Of a stretch of 32,790 nt of DNA, positions 17,161-25,188 are shown in pieces; position 1 is the stretch's first letter; each line of letters begins with the position of its first letter. Both the position numbers and the translations under genes were made by a program. Source of the stretch: Weissella fangxianensis (GTDB lineage: Bacteria; Bacillota; Bacilli; Lactobacillales; Lactobacillaceae); NCBI RefSeq assembly GCF_024718545.1, contig NZ_JAMXDB010000019.1:1-32790 (forward strand). Direction: 5' to 3'. Below the pieces are notes generated by a model. It worked only from the letters and a program-made list of their open reading frames with translations. It did no database searches and had not been told where the DNA came from.

Positions 17161-18237
17161 GTTGCATTTGTCCTTTCTTAGTGGCGACGATCATTGCTAG
17201 GAAGTCATCAAATAAATATTCAGCATCGTGGGGACCAGGTGCTGCATCCGGATGGAATTGCACTGAAAAGCAGGGCGATTTTTTAATTGCAACCCTTCAA
17301 CGGTGTGGTCATTAATTTCCTCATGAGTAATTTCCAAGTCGGTCCCAACGATTGATTCAGCCGCAACCGCATAACCATGATTCTGTGAAGTGAAATCAAT
17401 TTGGTCCTTCACTAAATTACGAACTGCATGATTGAAACCACGGTGACCAAACTTTAATTTGTAAGTTTCAGCCCCGTTAGCCAGCGCAAACAATTGATGT
17501 CCCAGGCAAATACCCATTAGGGGCAAGGTTTCTTGTAGTTCACGGATGACGGGTAAAATATGCGCCACTGCCTCTGGATTTCCTGGTCCATTTGACAGCA
17601 TGACCCCATCTGGTGCCATGTCCAAAATCGTTTGTGCCTCAACATCAGCTGGGAAAACCATCACATTAACACCACGTTTTGCTAATGAGCGGAGAATCGA
17701 ATTCTTCAAGCCGAAGTCGATCAAAGCAATCGATAAACCTTCAGTCGGATTGACATAAGTGGTTTTCGTCGTCATTGCAGCCACTTCATTTGCGACTGCT
17801 TGCATATTTTGAAGCTGCGCAACGGTGTCTGCCTTAATTTCGTCAACAATGGCTGCCTTCATGACACCATGTTCACGAATTTCCTTAGTCAACGCACGCG
17901 TATCAACGTTGGTAATCCCTGGCAAATCCATCTTTTCAGCCCATTCGGCAATTGACATTTGCTGGCGCCAATTTGATGGACGCCGCGCAATTTCATGAGC
18001 CACAATGGCCGTTGCGGTTGGCTTTAGTGATTCATAATCATCACGATTAATCCCATAATTACCAATTAGTGGATAAGTAAAAGTCAATATTTGCCCAAAA
18101 TAAGAAATATCCGTCAGTGATTCTTGATAACCGGTCATTCCCGTGTTAAAAACAATCTCGCCTGCCACAACTTTCTCTGAACCAAAACCTTCACCGGTAT
18201 AAATTGAACCATTTTCTAAAACAAGATAGCGTTGCAT
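17153..18237 (-). pseudogene. carA: Carbamoyl-phosphate synthase small subunit, frameshifted near the 3' end
   Basis: The glutamine amidotransferase subunit that supplies ammonia to CarB. The N-terminal CarA domain and the class I amidotransferase core are intact, including the nucleophile Cys in GICLGHQLFALANG. After residues ...LKNRPAF the reading changes to [11 protein letters not shown] and stops at 17197 (346 aa). Adding one T to the run read as TTTT (A run at 17266-17269 on the plus strand) restores [18 protein letters not shown], the conserved tail with the catalytic His, and moves the stop to 17153-17155, overlapping the carB ATG. The gene is therefore either newly inactivated or has a homopolymer sequencing error. 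Start ATG 18235-18237 behind AAGGGGG; upstream in-frame codons lie inside pyrC. Confidence 0.85.
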
Positions 18238-18247
18238 CTTTACCCCC

Positions 18248-19525
18248 TTATGCCTCGTAAGCAACCTGACCGTCGACTAATGTTAATACTGTTTGTCCGT
18301 AAACCGTCTCACCGATAAATGGTGTATTGACCCCCTTTGAAAGGAATTCATCTGCTGTAACCGTATGGGCATGAGCAATATCAAATAATGCTAAATCTGC
18401 TGGTGCTCCAACCGTTAACGCACTTTGTCCGGGTAAGTTAAATGCCACTCGTGGTTGCACAACCATCCATTGTAGTAATTGTTCTAGTGTGGCAATGCCT
18501 GATTTCACAAAATGCGTATACATCAGTTGGAAACTCGTCTCAATTACTGTGATACCAAAGGCAGCACCAATGAACGAACGTTGTTTTTCTGCCAAACTAT
18601 GTGGCGCATGATCCGTTGCGACCATATCGATGGTGCCATCTAGCAAACCAGCAATCACAGCTTGACGATCGGTTGGCGTGCGCAATGGCGGATTCATCTT
18701 AAAGTAGGCATTATCACCACTAATATCAGTCTCATCAAGCAATAGATGATGTGGTGACACTTCAGCCGTTACCTGGACACCTTGCGACTTAGCAAAACGA
18801 ACCAAGTCCACCGACTCCTTCGTTGAAATATGCGCCACATGATAGTGAACCCCAGTTGCCTTGGCAATCACCAAATCTCGTGCCAACTGTGATGACTCAG
18901 CTAGTGGATCGATCCCTGGCAAGCCCAATTCTTTTGAGCGCTTCCCCAGGTTCATCACACCACCATTAACAAGTGATTCATCTTCAACATGGGCAACTAA
19001 TGGTCGGTTAACCTTAGCGGCTGCTTGCATGGCAGTTAACATCGTCGCTGCCGTTTGTACACCTTTACCATCATTCGTAAACGCAATGGCACCATCTGCA
19101 GCTAAGGTGTTCATGTCACTCACATCAGCTGATGTCAGCCCTTCTGAAATAGCAGCATATTGATAAATATGCACACGTCCATTTGCCTCATTATTGGCTT
19201 TAATTTGAGTAAACGCAGCTGGCGTTGCCGGTATTGGATCAAGATTTGGCATTGCTAGCACCGTCGTAAAACCACCACGAGCTGCTGCCTGCGAACCAGT
19301 CGCCACCGTTTCTTTATAGGCAAACCCAGGCTCACGGAAGTGCACATGCACGTCAACTAACCCCGGCGTCAACAAAGCACCCTGCGCATCAATTGTGCGT
19401 GTGGCTGGTGTTGTGATTTCATCGGCGATTTCAACGATTTTCCCTTCACCGATCAAAACATCTTGCAGTTTCAGCTCATTATCATGTACTAATAAATGCG
19501 CCTGCTTAATTAGTAATCGTGTCAT
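18248..19525 (-). CDS. pyrC: Dihydroorotase
   Basis: Zinc amidohydrolase of type I that closes carbamoyl aspartate to dihydroorotate; 425 aa. Metal-binding DVHVHFREPG is near residues 58-67, further His ligands are in HVAHIST and ATDHAPH, with the bridging Lys expected between. Start ATG 19523-19525 (MTRLLIKQ) behind GAGGAG; it overlaps the 3' end of pyrB by 20 bases and precedes carA by 10 bases. Confidence 0.95.
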   Translation of the reverse strand: MTRLLIKQAHLLVHDNELKLQDVLIGEGKIVEIADEITTPATRTIDAQGALLTPGLVDVHVHFREPGFAYKETVATGSQAAARGGFTTVLAMPNLDPIPATPAAFTQIKANNEANGRVHIYQYAAISEGLTSADVSDMNTLAADGAIAFTNDGKGVQTAATMLTAMQAAAKVNRPLVAHVEDESLVNGGVMNLGKRSKELGLPGIDPLAESSQLARDLVIAKATGVHYHVAHISTKESVDLVRFAKSQGVQVTAEVSPHHLLLDETDISGDNAYFKMNPPLRTPTDRQAVIAGLLDGTIDMVATDHAPHSLAEKQRSFIGAAFGITVIETSFQLMYTHFVKSGIATLEQLLQWMVVQPRVAFNLPGQSALTVGAPADLALFDIAHAHTVTADEFLSKGVNTPFIGETVYGQTVLTLVDGQVAYEA

Positions 19526-20429
19526 AGCTTTTCTCCTCAATCATTGCACTTAAGATTGCCATTCTGGCATACACACCATTGGCCATTTGAGTGAATATCC
19601 GCGCTTTATCAGCTTCAACTAAGTCATCAGCGATTTCAACGCCACGGTTCACTGGGGCTGGGTGCATAATAATCGCATCATCTTTTAACTGGTTATACCG
19701 TTCATGGGTCAAGCCAAACTGTTCGTGATATTCAGCAATCGAAAATTTTTGATTTTCATTATCTGCCAAGCGTTCATGTTGTACGCGTAGTAACATCAGC
19801 ACATCAATGTCATTTAAGTCTTCATCGATAGCTTGATAATCACCATATTGGTCAAAATCAGTAGGGTACCAGTCTGCCGGTCCGGCAAAACTAACCGTCG
19901 CTCCTAAGCGGTTTAAAATTTCGGCATTTGAGCGTGCGACCCGTGAATGTGATAAATCACCAACGATTCGAACATGCAACCCTTCAAAGTAACCAAATTG
20001 TTCATAAATCGTCATCAAATCCAAGAGACTCTGTGACGGATGCTGCCCATTACCATCCCCCGCATTTACTAGCTTTGGCATCAATGATGATTGTTCCTCA
20101 ATAAGGGGCCGATACCAATCATTGATACTGTGACGTAACACCACAACATCCACCCCGATGGCGCCAAGCGTCTTTAACGTATCGCTTAAGCTTTCCCCCT
20201 TTTGTGTGGAACTCGTTGCTGGATTGATGTTAATTGTCGACCAGCCTAATTTACTTTCAGCCATTTGAAAGCTGCTAGCAGTGCGTGTCGAATTTTCAAA
20301 AAATAGATTAGCGACATGTTGCGTCATTTGTGGTAAATCTTTTTTCCCATTCTTATAGGCTAAACTAGCCACGATGAGTGAAGTAATTGCTTGTGTTGAT
20401 AACTGATTCAAATTCACAAAGTTCCGCAT
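19506..20429 (-). CDS. pyrB: Aspartate carbamoyltransferase catalytic subunit
   Basis: Condenses carbamoyl phosphate with aspartate; 307 aa. The carbamoyl-phosphate site FFENSTRTASSF is at about residues 43-54 and the SSTQKGESL loop near 77-85. HPSQSLLDLMTIYE and DLSHSRVARSN are further family motifs. No regulatory pyrI is present, as usual in Gram-positives. ATG at 20427-20429 with AAGGAG. First gene of the operon, behind the PyrR attenuator. Confidence 0.95.
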   Translation of the reverse strand: MRNFVNLNQLSTQAITSLIVASLAYKNGKKDLPQMTQHVANLFFENSTRTASSFQMAESKLGWSTININPATSSTQKGESLSDTLKTLGAIGVDVVVLRHSINDWYRPLIEEQSSLMPKLVNAGDGNGQHPSQSLLDLMTIYEQFGYFEGLHVRIVGDLSHSRVARSNAEILNRLGATVSFAGPADWYPTDFDQYGDYQAIDEDLNDIDVLMLLRVQHERLADNENQKFSIAEYHEQFGLTHERYNQLKDDAIIMHPAPVNRGVEIADDLVEADKARIFTQMANGVYARMAILSAMIEEKSYDTITN

Positions 20430-20449
20430 GTTGATCTCCTTATTGATTA

Positions 20450-20488
20450 CACAAAAAAAGCCTTAGGAATCCAGTGGTTCCTAAGGCT
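20450..20488 (-). terminator. Attenuator terminator of the pyr operon
   Basis: Perfect stem AGCCTTAGGAA (20459-20469) / TTCCTAAGGCT (20478-20488) followed on the minus strand by TTTTTTTGTG. It lies 21 bases before pyrB and downstream of the PyrR-binding element, so it is the regulated stop of the leader, not the end of a gene. Confidence 0.88.
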
Positions 20489-20548
20489 TGTCATTCAATT
20501 AGTCATACAGTTACCCCTGTTAAGGTACTGTTTACCAATCAACGTCAC

Positions 20549-20569
20549 CCTTGATAGTCTCACTGGACT
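20549..20569 (-). promoter_or_regulatory. PyrR-binding element in the pyr leader
   Basis: Minus strand AGTCCAGTGAGACT followed by ATCAAGG matches the conserved anti-antiterminator loop (AGUCCAGnGAGRCU...AAGG) bound by PyrR when UMP is high. Binding favours the terminator at 20450-20488. The pyrR gene itself is not in this window; in many relatives it is the first gene of the operon. Confidence 0.88.
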
Positions 20570-20598
20570 ACACTTAAAAGGTATTAATGATTGGTAAT

Positions 20599-20627
20599 AA
20601 TATAGCACGGTTACATACTATAGTAAA
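20599..20627 (-). promoter_or_regulatory. Promoter of the pyr operon
   Basis: Minus strand: -35 TTTACT (20622-20627), 17-base spacer, -10 TATATT (20599-20604). Transcription starting near 20592 gives a leader of about 160 nt holding the PyrR element and attenuator. Confidence 0.68.
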
Positions 20628-20702
20628 CAGTTTAACTATTTTTACGATTTCGTTAAAACGTTTAATGCATTGATGTTAACGTATAGAATTATTTTAATTT
20701 AT

Positions 20703-21659
20703 TTATTCATCAAGAACGTCATGGATCGTAATAATCCCCACAACTTCGCCTGCTTCTTCAACAACTAAGTTGGAGATATTATGCGACGCCATTTTCTTCC
20801 AAGCAGCACTATTACGCTTATTGGCATCGATGCTAACGAACCCTTCGGTCATATAATCTGCTGCGGTTGATTTTTTAACCATTGGTACCTGTAGCATTTT
20901 CTTACGGATATCGCCATCGGTCACGATACCAACCACATTGTCATCATCATCTTTGACCAAAGTCATCCCAACACTAAAATCACTGATGCGATAAATCACA
21001 TCATTGATTGGGGTATGGATGCGAACATACGGAATTTTTGTATGCATCACATTCTTAACGCGTTGCAACAACAATTTTCCAATGGAACCTCCCGGATGAT
21101 ACAAAGCAAAATCATCACGTGTAAATTCGTTTGCTTTCTGCACGGCAATCAGCAATGCATCACCAACTACTAAGGTTGCAGTCGTTGAACTAGTTGGGGC
21201 TAATTTCGTTGTGTCCGCTTCAACAGCCACATCGACAATTAGCGGATAACTTGAATTTTGCGCCAAAGTTGATTCCGGAGCTCCCGTCATTGCCACTGTT
21301 TTTAATTCATCATCAAAAATCTGTCGGAGGGCAAAGAACGTCTGCAGCACCTCTTGGGTTTCACCACTATTAGAGACAAAGAAAACCAGATCATCTGCTG
21401 ATACGCGTCCCAAATCACCGTGAAAGGCATTTCCCGCATCAATAAAGAAACTGGCAACACCAATTGATGAAAATGAAGCGGCAATCTTTTCAGCAATAAT
21501 CCCTGATTTTCCAATAGCAATAAAAATTAGTCGTCCGCTGGTCGCTAATACTGCGTCCACTACTTGATCGAAACTTTCATCCAGTTCATCACGTACTTTC
21601 TCTAAAGCCGTAATTTCAGTATTGAACGTCTCTTTTGCATCATTATAGTAAGTCTTCAT
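20703..21659 (-). CDS. kdsD: D-arabinose 5-phosphate isomerase (KdsD/GutQ family)
   Basis: Converts ribulose 5-phosphate to arabinose 5-phosphate, the substrate of KdsA. 318 aa: SIS sugar-isomerase domain (about 30-180) with IAIGKSG, FVSNSGETQEVL, KLAPTSSTTATLVVGDAL and the HPGGSIGKLL motif with the expected catalytic His; then two CBS domains (about 200-318). Start at ATG 21657-21659 with AAGGCGGTG 7-8 bases upstream; ATG 21665 is the alternative. It overlaps kdsA by 17 bases, so both are made together. SIS-CBS proteins of this type are rare in Gram-positives. A polyol-metabolism role, as for GutQ, is possible alone, but adjacency to kdsA argues for KDO-8-phosphate supply. Confidence 0.9.
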   Translation of the reverse strand: MKTYYNDAKETFNTEITALEKVRDELDESFDQVVDAVLATSGRLIFIAIGKSGIIAEKIAASFSSIGVASFFIDAGNAFHGDLGRVSADDLVFFVSNSGETQEVLQTFFALRQIFDDELKTVAMTGAPESTLAQNSSYPLIVDVAVEADTTKLAPTSSTTATLVVGDALLIAVQKANEFTRDDFALYHPGGSIGKLLLQRVKNVMHTKIPYVRIHTPINDVIYRISDFSVGMTLVKDDDDNVVGIVTDGDIRKKMLQVPMVKKSTAADYMTEGFVSIDANKRNSAAWKKMASHNISNLVVEEAGEVVGIITIHDVLDE

Positions 21660-22494
21660 CTGCATACACCGCCTTATTCTCAAGTTGTTGATGGAATAAT
21701 CGATTAGCCTCTTCTAAAATAGGTCGTGCCTTTGATAGATATAACTGACTATCTTGATCTGAGATAGCCTTGGGTGGATTTGGATGTACTTCAGCAAAGA
21801 TACCATCAATCCCAATTGATAACGCTGCACGCAATAATGGGAAAACATAGTCACGATTACCACCAGAATGATTACCATAACCGCTTGGAATCTGTACTGA
21901 ATGAGTCGCATCAAAGATAACTGGATAATCTGTTTGACGCATCTGAATCAAACTTGTCATGTCAACAACCAGTTGATGATAACCGAACATCGTGCCTCGT
22001 TCGGTCACAAGGATATGTTCATTTTGAGAAGCGACCTTGTTTACCGCACTCTGAATATCTTCAGGAGCCATAAACTGGGCTTTCTTAATATTAACGACCC
22101 GTCCTGTCTTCGCAGCCGCCAATAATAAGTCAGTTTGACGACTCAAAAATGCTGGAATCTGCAAAACATCTGCTACCTCAGCAACCGGTGCACATTGATA
22201 TGATTCATGGACATCAGTCACGATGGGTACATTGTAATTTTCCTTAATTTGTCGTAAGACCTCGAGCCCTGCTTCCATACCAGACCCACGGTCTGATGAA
22301 ATTGAACTACGATTTGCCTTGTCAAATGACGACTTAAAAACATAATTAATGCCCAATTCGTCAGTTATTTCTTTTAATTCCTCAACAACCTCAGCGCAAG
22401 TTTCATAAGATTCTATGGCACATGGCCCCGCTAGTAAAGTTAAACGATCGTCCTTAAAGCCGTACTCATGAAATACATCACTAATTTTTGGCAT
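21643..22494 (-). CDS. kdsA: 3-deoxy-8-phosphooctulonate synthase, metal-dependent type
   Basis: Condenses phosphoenolpyruvate with arabinose 5-phosphate to KDO-8-phosphate. 283 aa TIM barrel with AGPCAIES (22-29), VFKSSFDKANRSS (near 53-65), FLSRQTDLL, ILVTERGTMFGYH, VIFDATHSVQ and FAEVHPNP. The KANRSS motif separates it from DAHP synthases. Cys25, in place of the Asn of the E. coli enzyme, together with the His, Glu and Asp ligands in the later motifs, marks the metal-dependent (Aquifex-type) class. Own promoter upstream (-10 TATAAT at 22554-22559); ATG behind GGGGGAG. No kdsB, kdsC or KDO transferase is nearby. Confidence 0.93.
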   Translation of the reverse strand: MPKISDVFHEYGFKDDRLTLLAGPCAIESYETCAEVVEELKEITDELGINYVFKSSFDKANRSSISSDRGSGMEAGLEVLRQIKENYNVPIVTDVHESYQCAPVAEVADVLQIPAFLSRQTDLLLAAAKTGRVVNIKKAQFMAPEDIQSAVNKVASQNEHILVTERGTMFGYHQLVVDMTSLIQMRQTDYPVIFDATHSVQIPSGYGNHSGGNRDYVFPLLRAALSIGIDGIFAEVHPNPPKAISDQDSQLYLSKARPILEEANRLFHQQLENKAVYADEDLL

Positions 22495-22526
22495 ACTCTT
22501 CTCCCCCGTTCTTAACTAGTGCATCT

Positions 22527-22548
22527 AAAATTAAAGAATTTTAATTTT
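22527..22548. promoter_or_regulatory. Inverted repeat at the start of the kdsA transcript
   Basis: AAAATTAAA (22527-22535) and TTTAATTTT (22540-22548) are perfect inverse copies around GAAT. They overlap the predicted transcription start (near 22547), where a repressor could act. Being pure A/T it could also arise by chance in an AT-rich spacer. Confidence 0.35.
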
Positions 22549-22553
22549 TAAGT

Positions 22554-22582
22554 ATTATAGCTTGTCTTTATATTTTTTGCAC
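22554..22582 (-). promoter_or_regulatory. Promoter of kdsA-kdsD
   Basis: A consensus -10 TATAAT (22554-22559) lies on the minus strand with only a weak -35 (TGCAAA, 16 bases upstream). The transcript would carry a leader of about 50 nt. The luxS terminator lies downstream of luxS at 22621-22660, so kdsA-kdsD is a separate transcript. Confidence 0.5.
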
Positions 22583-22620
22583 CTCTTAACACTCAGCATG
22601 AGATTGTTACTGAAATAAAA

Positions 22621-22660
22621 AAGCTGGTCAACCCTTGGTAAATAAAGGATTGACCAGTTT
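22621..22660 (-). terminator. Intrinsic terminator of luxS
   Basis: Stem AAGCTGGTCAA (22621-22631) / TTGACCAGTTT (22650-22660), with CCTT/AAGG inside, followed on the minus strand by TTTTTTATTTC. It lies 34 bases after the luxS stop. Confidence 0.85.
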
Positions 22661-22694
22661 ATAAATTTAATGACTACATCGTGTCATTTTTCAC

Positions 22695-23174
22695 TTAAGC
22701 TTCTACAACATGACGCACATATGGATCATCTGAGAAACCTTGTTCAAGAATAATCTTTGACCATTCTTTAGCTGAGTGTAGACTGTGGTCCTTATAGTTA
22801 CCACATTCCTTAGCGACCGTTGCTGGGACATCATCCCAAGTGATGTCATCACGAATCTTACGCAAGACACGTGTAAATGTTTCAGCAACCTGCGTTGGGG
22901 TGTAATCTACCCAGCTAATAATGTGGAACCCAGTACGACAACCAAATGGTGAAATATCGATGACGCCATCTAATTCATCACGCACCAAGCTAGCAAATAA
23001 GTGCTCCAATGTGTGGACACCAGCTGTTTCCATAGCGGTCTCATTAGGTTGTGTCAAACGCAAATCGTAATTGACGATTTGTCCCCCGTTTGGTCCTTGT
23101 TGCGTTTCAATCTTACGCACGTATGGTGCCTTTACCTTTGTGTGATCCAATGTAAAACTTTCAACCTCTGCCAT
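22695..23174 (-). CDS. luxS: S-ribosylhomocysteine lyase
   Basis: Cleaves S-ribosylhomocysteine to homocysteine and DPD, the precursor of autoinducer-2; part of the activated methyl cycle. 159 aa with the metal-binding [12 protein letters not shown] (HxxEH) and FGCRTGFH with the catalytic Cys. Start ATG 23172-23174 (MAEVESF) behind GGAGGG. The upstream leader is a T-box (23228-23464), so expression should rise when methionyl-tRNA is uncharged. Transcribed alone. Confidence 0.95.
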   Translation of the reverse strand: MAEVESFTLDHTKVKAPYVRKIETQQGPNGGQIVNYDLRLTQPNETAMETAGVHTLEHLFASLVRDELDGVIDISPFGCRTGFHIISWVDYTPTQVAETFTRVLRKIRDDITWDDVPATVAKECGNYKDHSLHSAKEWSKIILEQGFSDDPYVRHVVEA

Positions 23175-23227
23175 GTTTAAATCCCTCCTATATGTTTCTT
23201 TTCCTACATTTGCATTATAACAACTAA

Positions 23228-23464
23228 CAAAAACGCCCCGCAATCATTTCTGATTACGGGACGTCACCACGTGTTACCACCCGAGTTCGATAAGCAGCGG
23301 CTTATCCTCTAAACGTTATAACGAGCGTCCCCGAATGGCACTAGCGATTTTGTTCATGTCATTATGACTCCGAGACCATCTTCTAGCAACGCCATTACTA
23401 GTTTTCACCAACCACTAGCTCTCTCAAAACGACTAATCACTATACTCATCTCTTCTATGTCGAT
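23228..23464 (-). promoter_or_regulatory. T-box riboswitch upstream of luxS, methionine-type
   Basis: Read on the minus strand, the leader holds an AGAGAG bulge, the apical GGTTGGTGAAAA loop between CTAGT arms, a specifier region GAAGATGGTC whose ATG (23377-23379) would read tRNA-Met, the T-box GGTGGTAACACG (23270-23281), and the terminator CCCGTAATCA / TGATTGCGGG (23237-23260) followed by five T. The specifier call rests on its position and on the matching GAAAATGGCC in the metQ T-box. Most of the 368-base space between cysS and luxS is this element and its promoter. Confidence 0.85.
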
Positions 23465-23470
23465 ACGCTT

Positions 23471-23499
23471 ATCCTAAATCTTCCAGCAAATTGTGTCAA
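23471..23499 (-). promoter_or_regulatory. Promoter of the luxS T-box transcript
   Basis: Minus strand: consensus -35 TTGACA (23494-23499), 17-base spacer, -10 TAGGAT (23471-23476). Transcription begins about 290 nt before luxS. Confidence 0.7.
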
Positions 23500-23542
23500 C
23501 AGCAAAATTAAAACTTTCTCATTTTAATTTGATTCAGAATGC

Positions 23543-24958
23543 TTACTGACGATGCCAACGTGTACCTTGTGGTGTATCTTCCAAAATAATACCTTGTTCA
23601 GCTAACAAATCACGAATCTCATCTGAACGTGCAAAATTTTTATTAGCACGCGCATCATCACGTTCTTTAATTAGTGTTTCAATATCATCATCCAATAATT
23701 CGTCTTCTGATAAGCTATCAACACCAAAAATCCCCATTAATGTTGCAATGTTTTCCAAGATAAAGTTAACGGTATCCTGATAAACAACTTCAGCTGACGT
23801 ATACTGGTTGGCTAAATCAACTAAGCCATAGATAGCAGTTAATGCATTAGGGGCATTAAAATCATCATCCATTGCCGCATTGAATTGGTCAACTAATTCA
23901 GTGGCAGCTGTATCGACTGTCGTCTCATCCCCAGCAATCGCATCAGCCAACCGGAATTCTAGATTACGATAACCGGTACGAATCCGTTCTAAATTATGGG
24001 CTGCTTGCGTCATATTACTGTCTGAATATGCAATCGCACGACGATATTGCGTCGTTGACATAAAGAACCGCAAGACGGCTGGATCATCGATTTGTTGCAA
24101 TAAATCGTGGACGGTTACGAAATTTCCCAAAGACTTCGACATCTTTTCGTTTTCATCACCAACCGTCACAAACCCATTATGCAACCACTTATTAACAAAT
24201 TGTTCACCCGTATGGACTTCACTTTGGGCAATTTCATTTGTATGATGTGGAAATGCCAAATCAATCCCACCACCATGTATATCAAAGTGGTTACCCAGGT
24301 ATTTGGTTGACATCACTGAGCATTCAATGTGCCAACCGGGTCGACCTTTACCCCATGGTGAATCCCAAGCAATGGCCCCATCACCATGCTCACCTTTCCA
24401 GACTGCAAAGTCCATCGAATCCTCTTTGCGTGTTAGTTCTTCATCATCCAATCGTCCAGCTGCATTAGACGTCATTTCGTCTAGATCCTGGTGAGCTAAG
24501 GCACCATAGTTCTTAAACTTCTTCGCACGATAATAAACATCCCCAGCTGATTCATACGCATAACCTTTTGCAATTAAATCGGCGACAAAATCAATAATCT
24601 CTGGAATATGCTCAGTTGCCCGTGGACGTACAGTTGCCGGCTTAATATTTAATGCTGCCGTATCTTCATTGAAAGCAGCAATATATTTATCAGCTAACTC
24701 AGGGACCGTAATGCCTTGTTCAGCCGCTGCTTTAATCATTTTGTCATCAACATCCGTAAAGTTGGAAACATAGTTCACTTGATAACCACGGTACTCAAAA
24801 TAACGGCGAATAGTGTCAAACGCAATAGCAGAACGCGCATTACCAATATGAATATAGTTATAGACGGTGGGTCCACAGACGTACATATTGATGGTGTCAT
24901 CATGTATTGGGTGGAATGGTTCTTTTTCCAACGTCATTGTATTGAACATTTTAATCAT
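23543..24958 (-). CDS. cysS: Cysteinyl-tRNA synthetase
   Basis: Charges tRNA-Cys; 471 aa class I synthetase. The HIGH motif is IHIGNA (near 37-42) and KMSKS is near 270. Zinc ligands are Cys in MYVCGPTV, Cys in IECSVM and the His/Glu of [13 protein letters not shown]-terminal DALR-type domain follows. Start ATG 24956-24958 (MIKMF) behind GAGGGACG; ATG 24949 is possible. No T-box precedes it. In Bacillus mrnC follows directly; here luxS does, some 12 kb from mrnC. Confidence 0.96.
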   Translation of the reverse strand: MIKMFNTMTLEKEPFHPIHDDTINMYVCGPTVYNYIHIGNARSAIAFDTIRRYFEYRGYQVNYVSNFTDVDDKMIKAAAEQGITVPELADKYIAAFNEDTAALNIKPATVRPRATEHIPEIIDFVADLIAKGYAYESAGDVYYRAKKFKNYGALAHQDLDEMTSNAAGRLDDEELTRKEDSMDFAVWKGEHGDGAIAWDSPWGKGRPGWHIECSVMSTKYLGNHFDIHGGGIDLAFPHHTNEIAQSEVHTGEQFVNKWLHNGFVTVGDENEKMSKSLGNFVTVHDLLQQIDDPAVLRFFMSTTQYRRAIAYSDSNMTQAAHNLERIRTGYRNLEFRLADAIAGDETTVDTAATELVDQFNAAMDDDFNAPNALTAIYGLVDLANQYTSAEVVYQDTVNFILENIATLMGIFGVDSLSEDELLDDDIETLIKERDDARANKNFARSDEIRDLLAEQGIILEDTPQGTRWHRQ

Positions 24959-25113
24959 ATTCGCGTCCCTCTCTCTTAAAAAATATCATTTTTATATGGT
25001 CTACATAAATAGTTCAACTACTATGCAAGCTCATACCCATATTTTACCATAAATCTATCACCTGCTTGAATGCGGATTCAATAAGACACGACAGCTATTT
25101 CTACGTCCCTAAC

Positions 25114-25142
25114 TTGGATAAATAACCGATAACAGTTACAAT
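25114..25142 (+). promoter_or_regulatory. Promoter of the aldo/keto reductase gene
   Basis: -35 TTGGAT (25114-25119), 17-base spacer, -10 TACAAT (25137-25142). Start near 25149, leader of about 40 nt. cysS is divergent; its own promoter was not identified with confidence. Confidence 0.62.
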
Positions 25143-25188
25143 TAGCCTTGAAACTATTTCACGAGCTACTAATAGGGGGAGATGCAAT

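Noticed and set aside
20640-20690. A terminator for kdsA-kdsD
   Set aside because: CGTTAAC / GTTTTAACG can pair, but with a bulge, a long loop and no T run.
21643-22494. kdsA could be a DAHP synthase of aromatic amino-acid synthesis
   Set aside because: The FDKANRSS motif and the overlapping arabinose-5-phosphate isomerase gene support KdsA; no aro gene is near.
23228-23464. The T-box could regulate cysS or read tRNA-Cys
   Set aside because: It lies downstream of cysS and upstream of luxS on the same strand, and the specifier region shows ATG as in the metQ leader.
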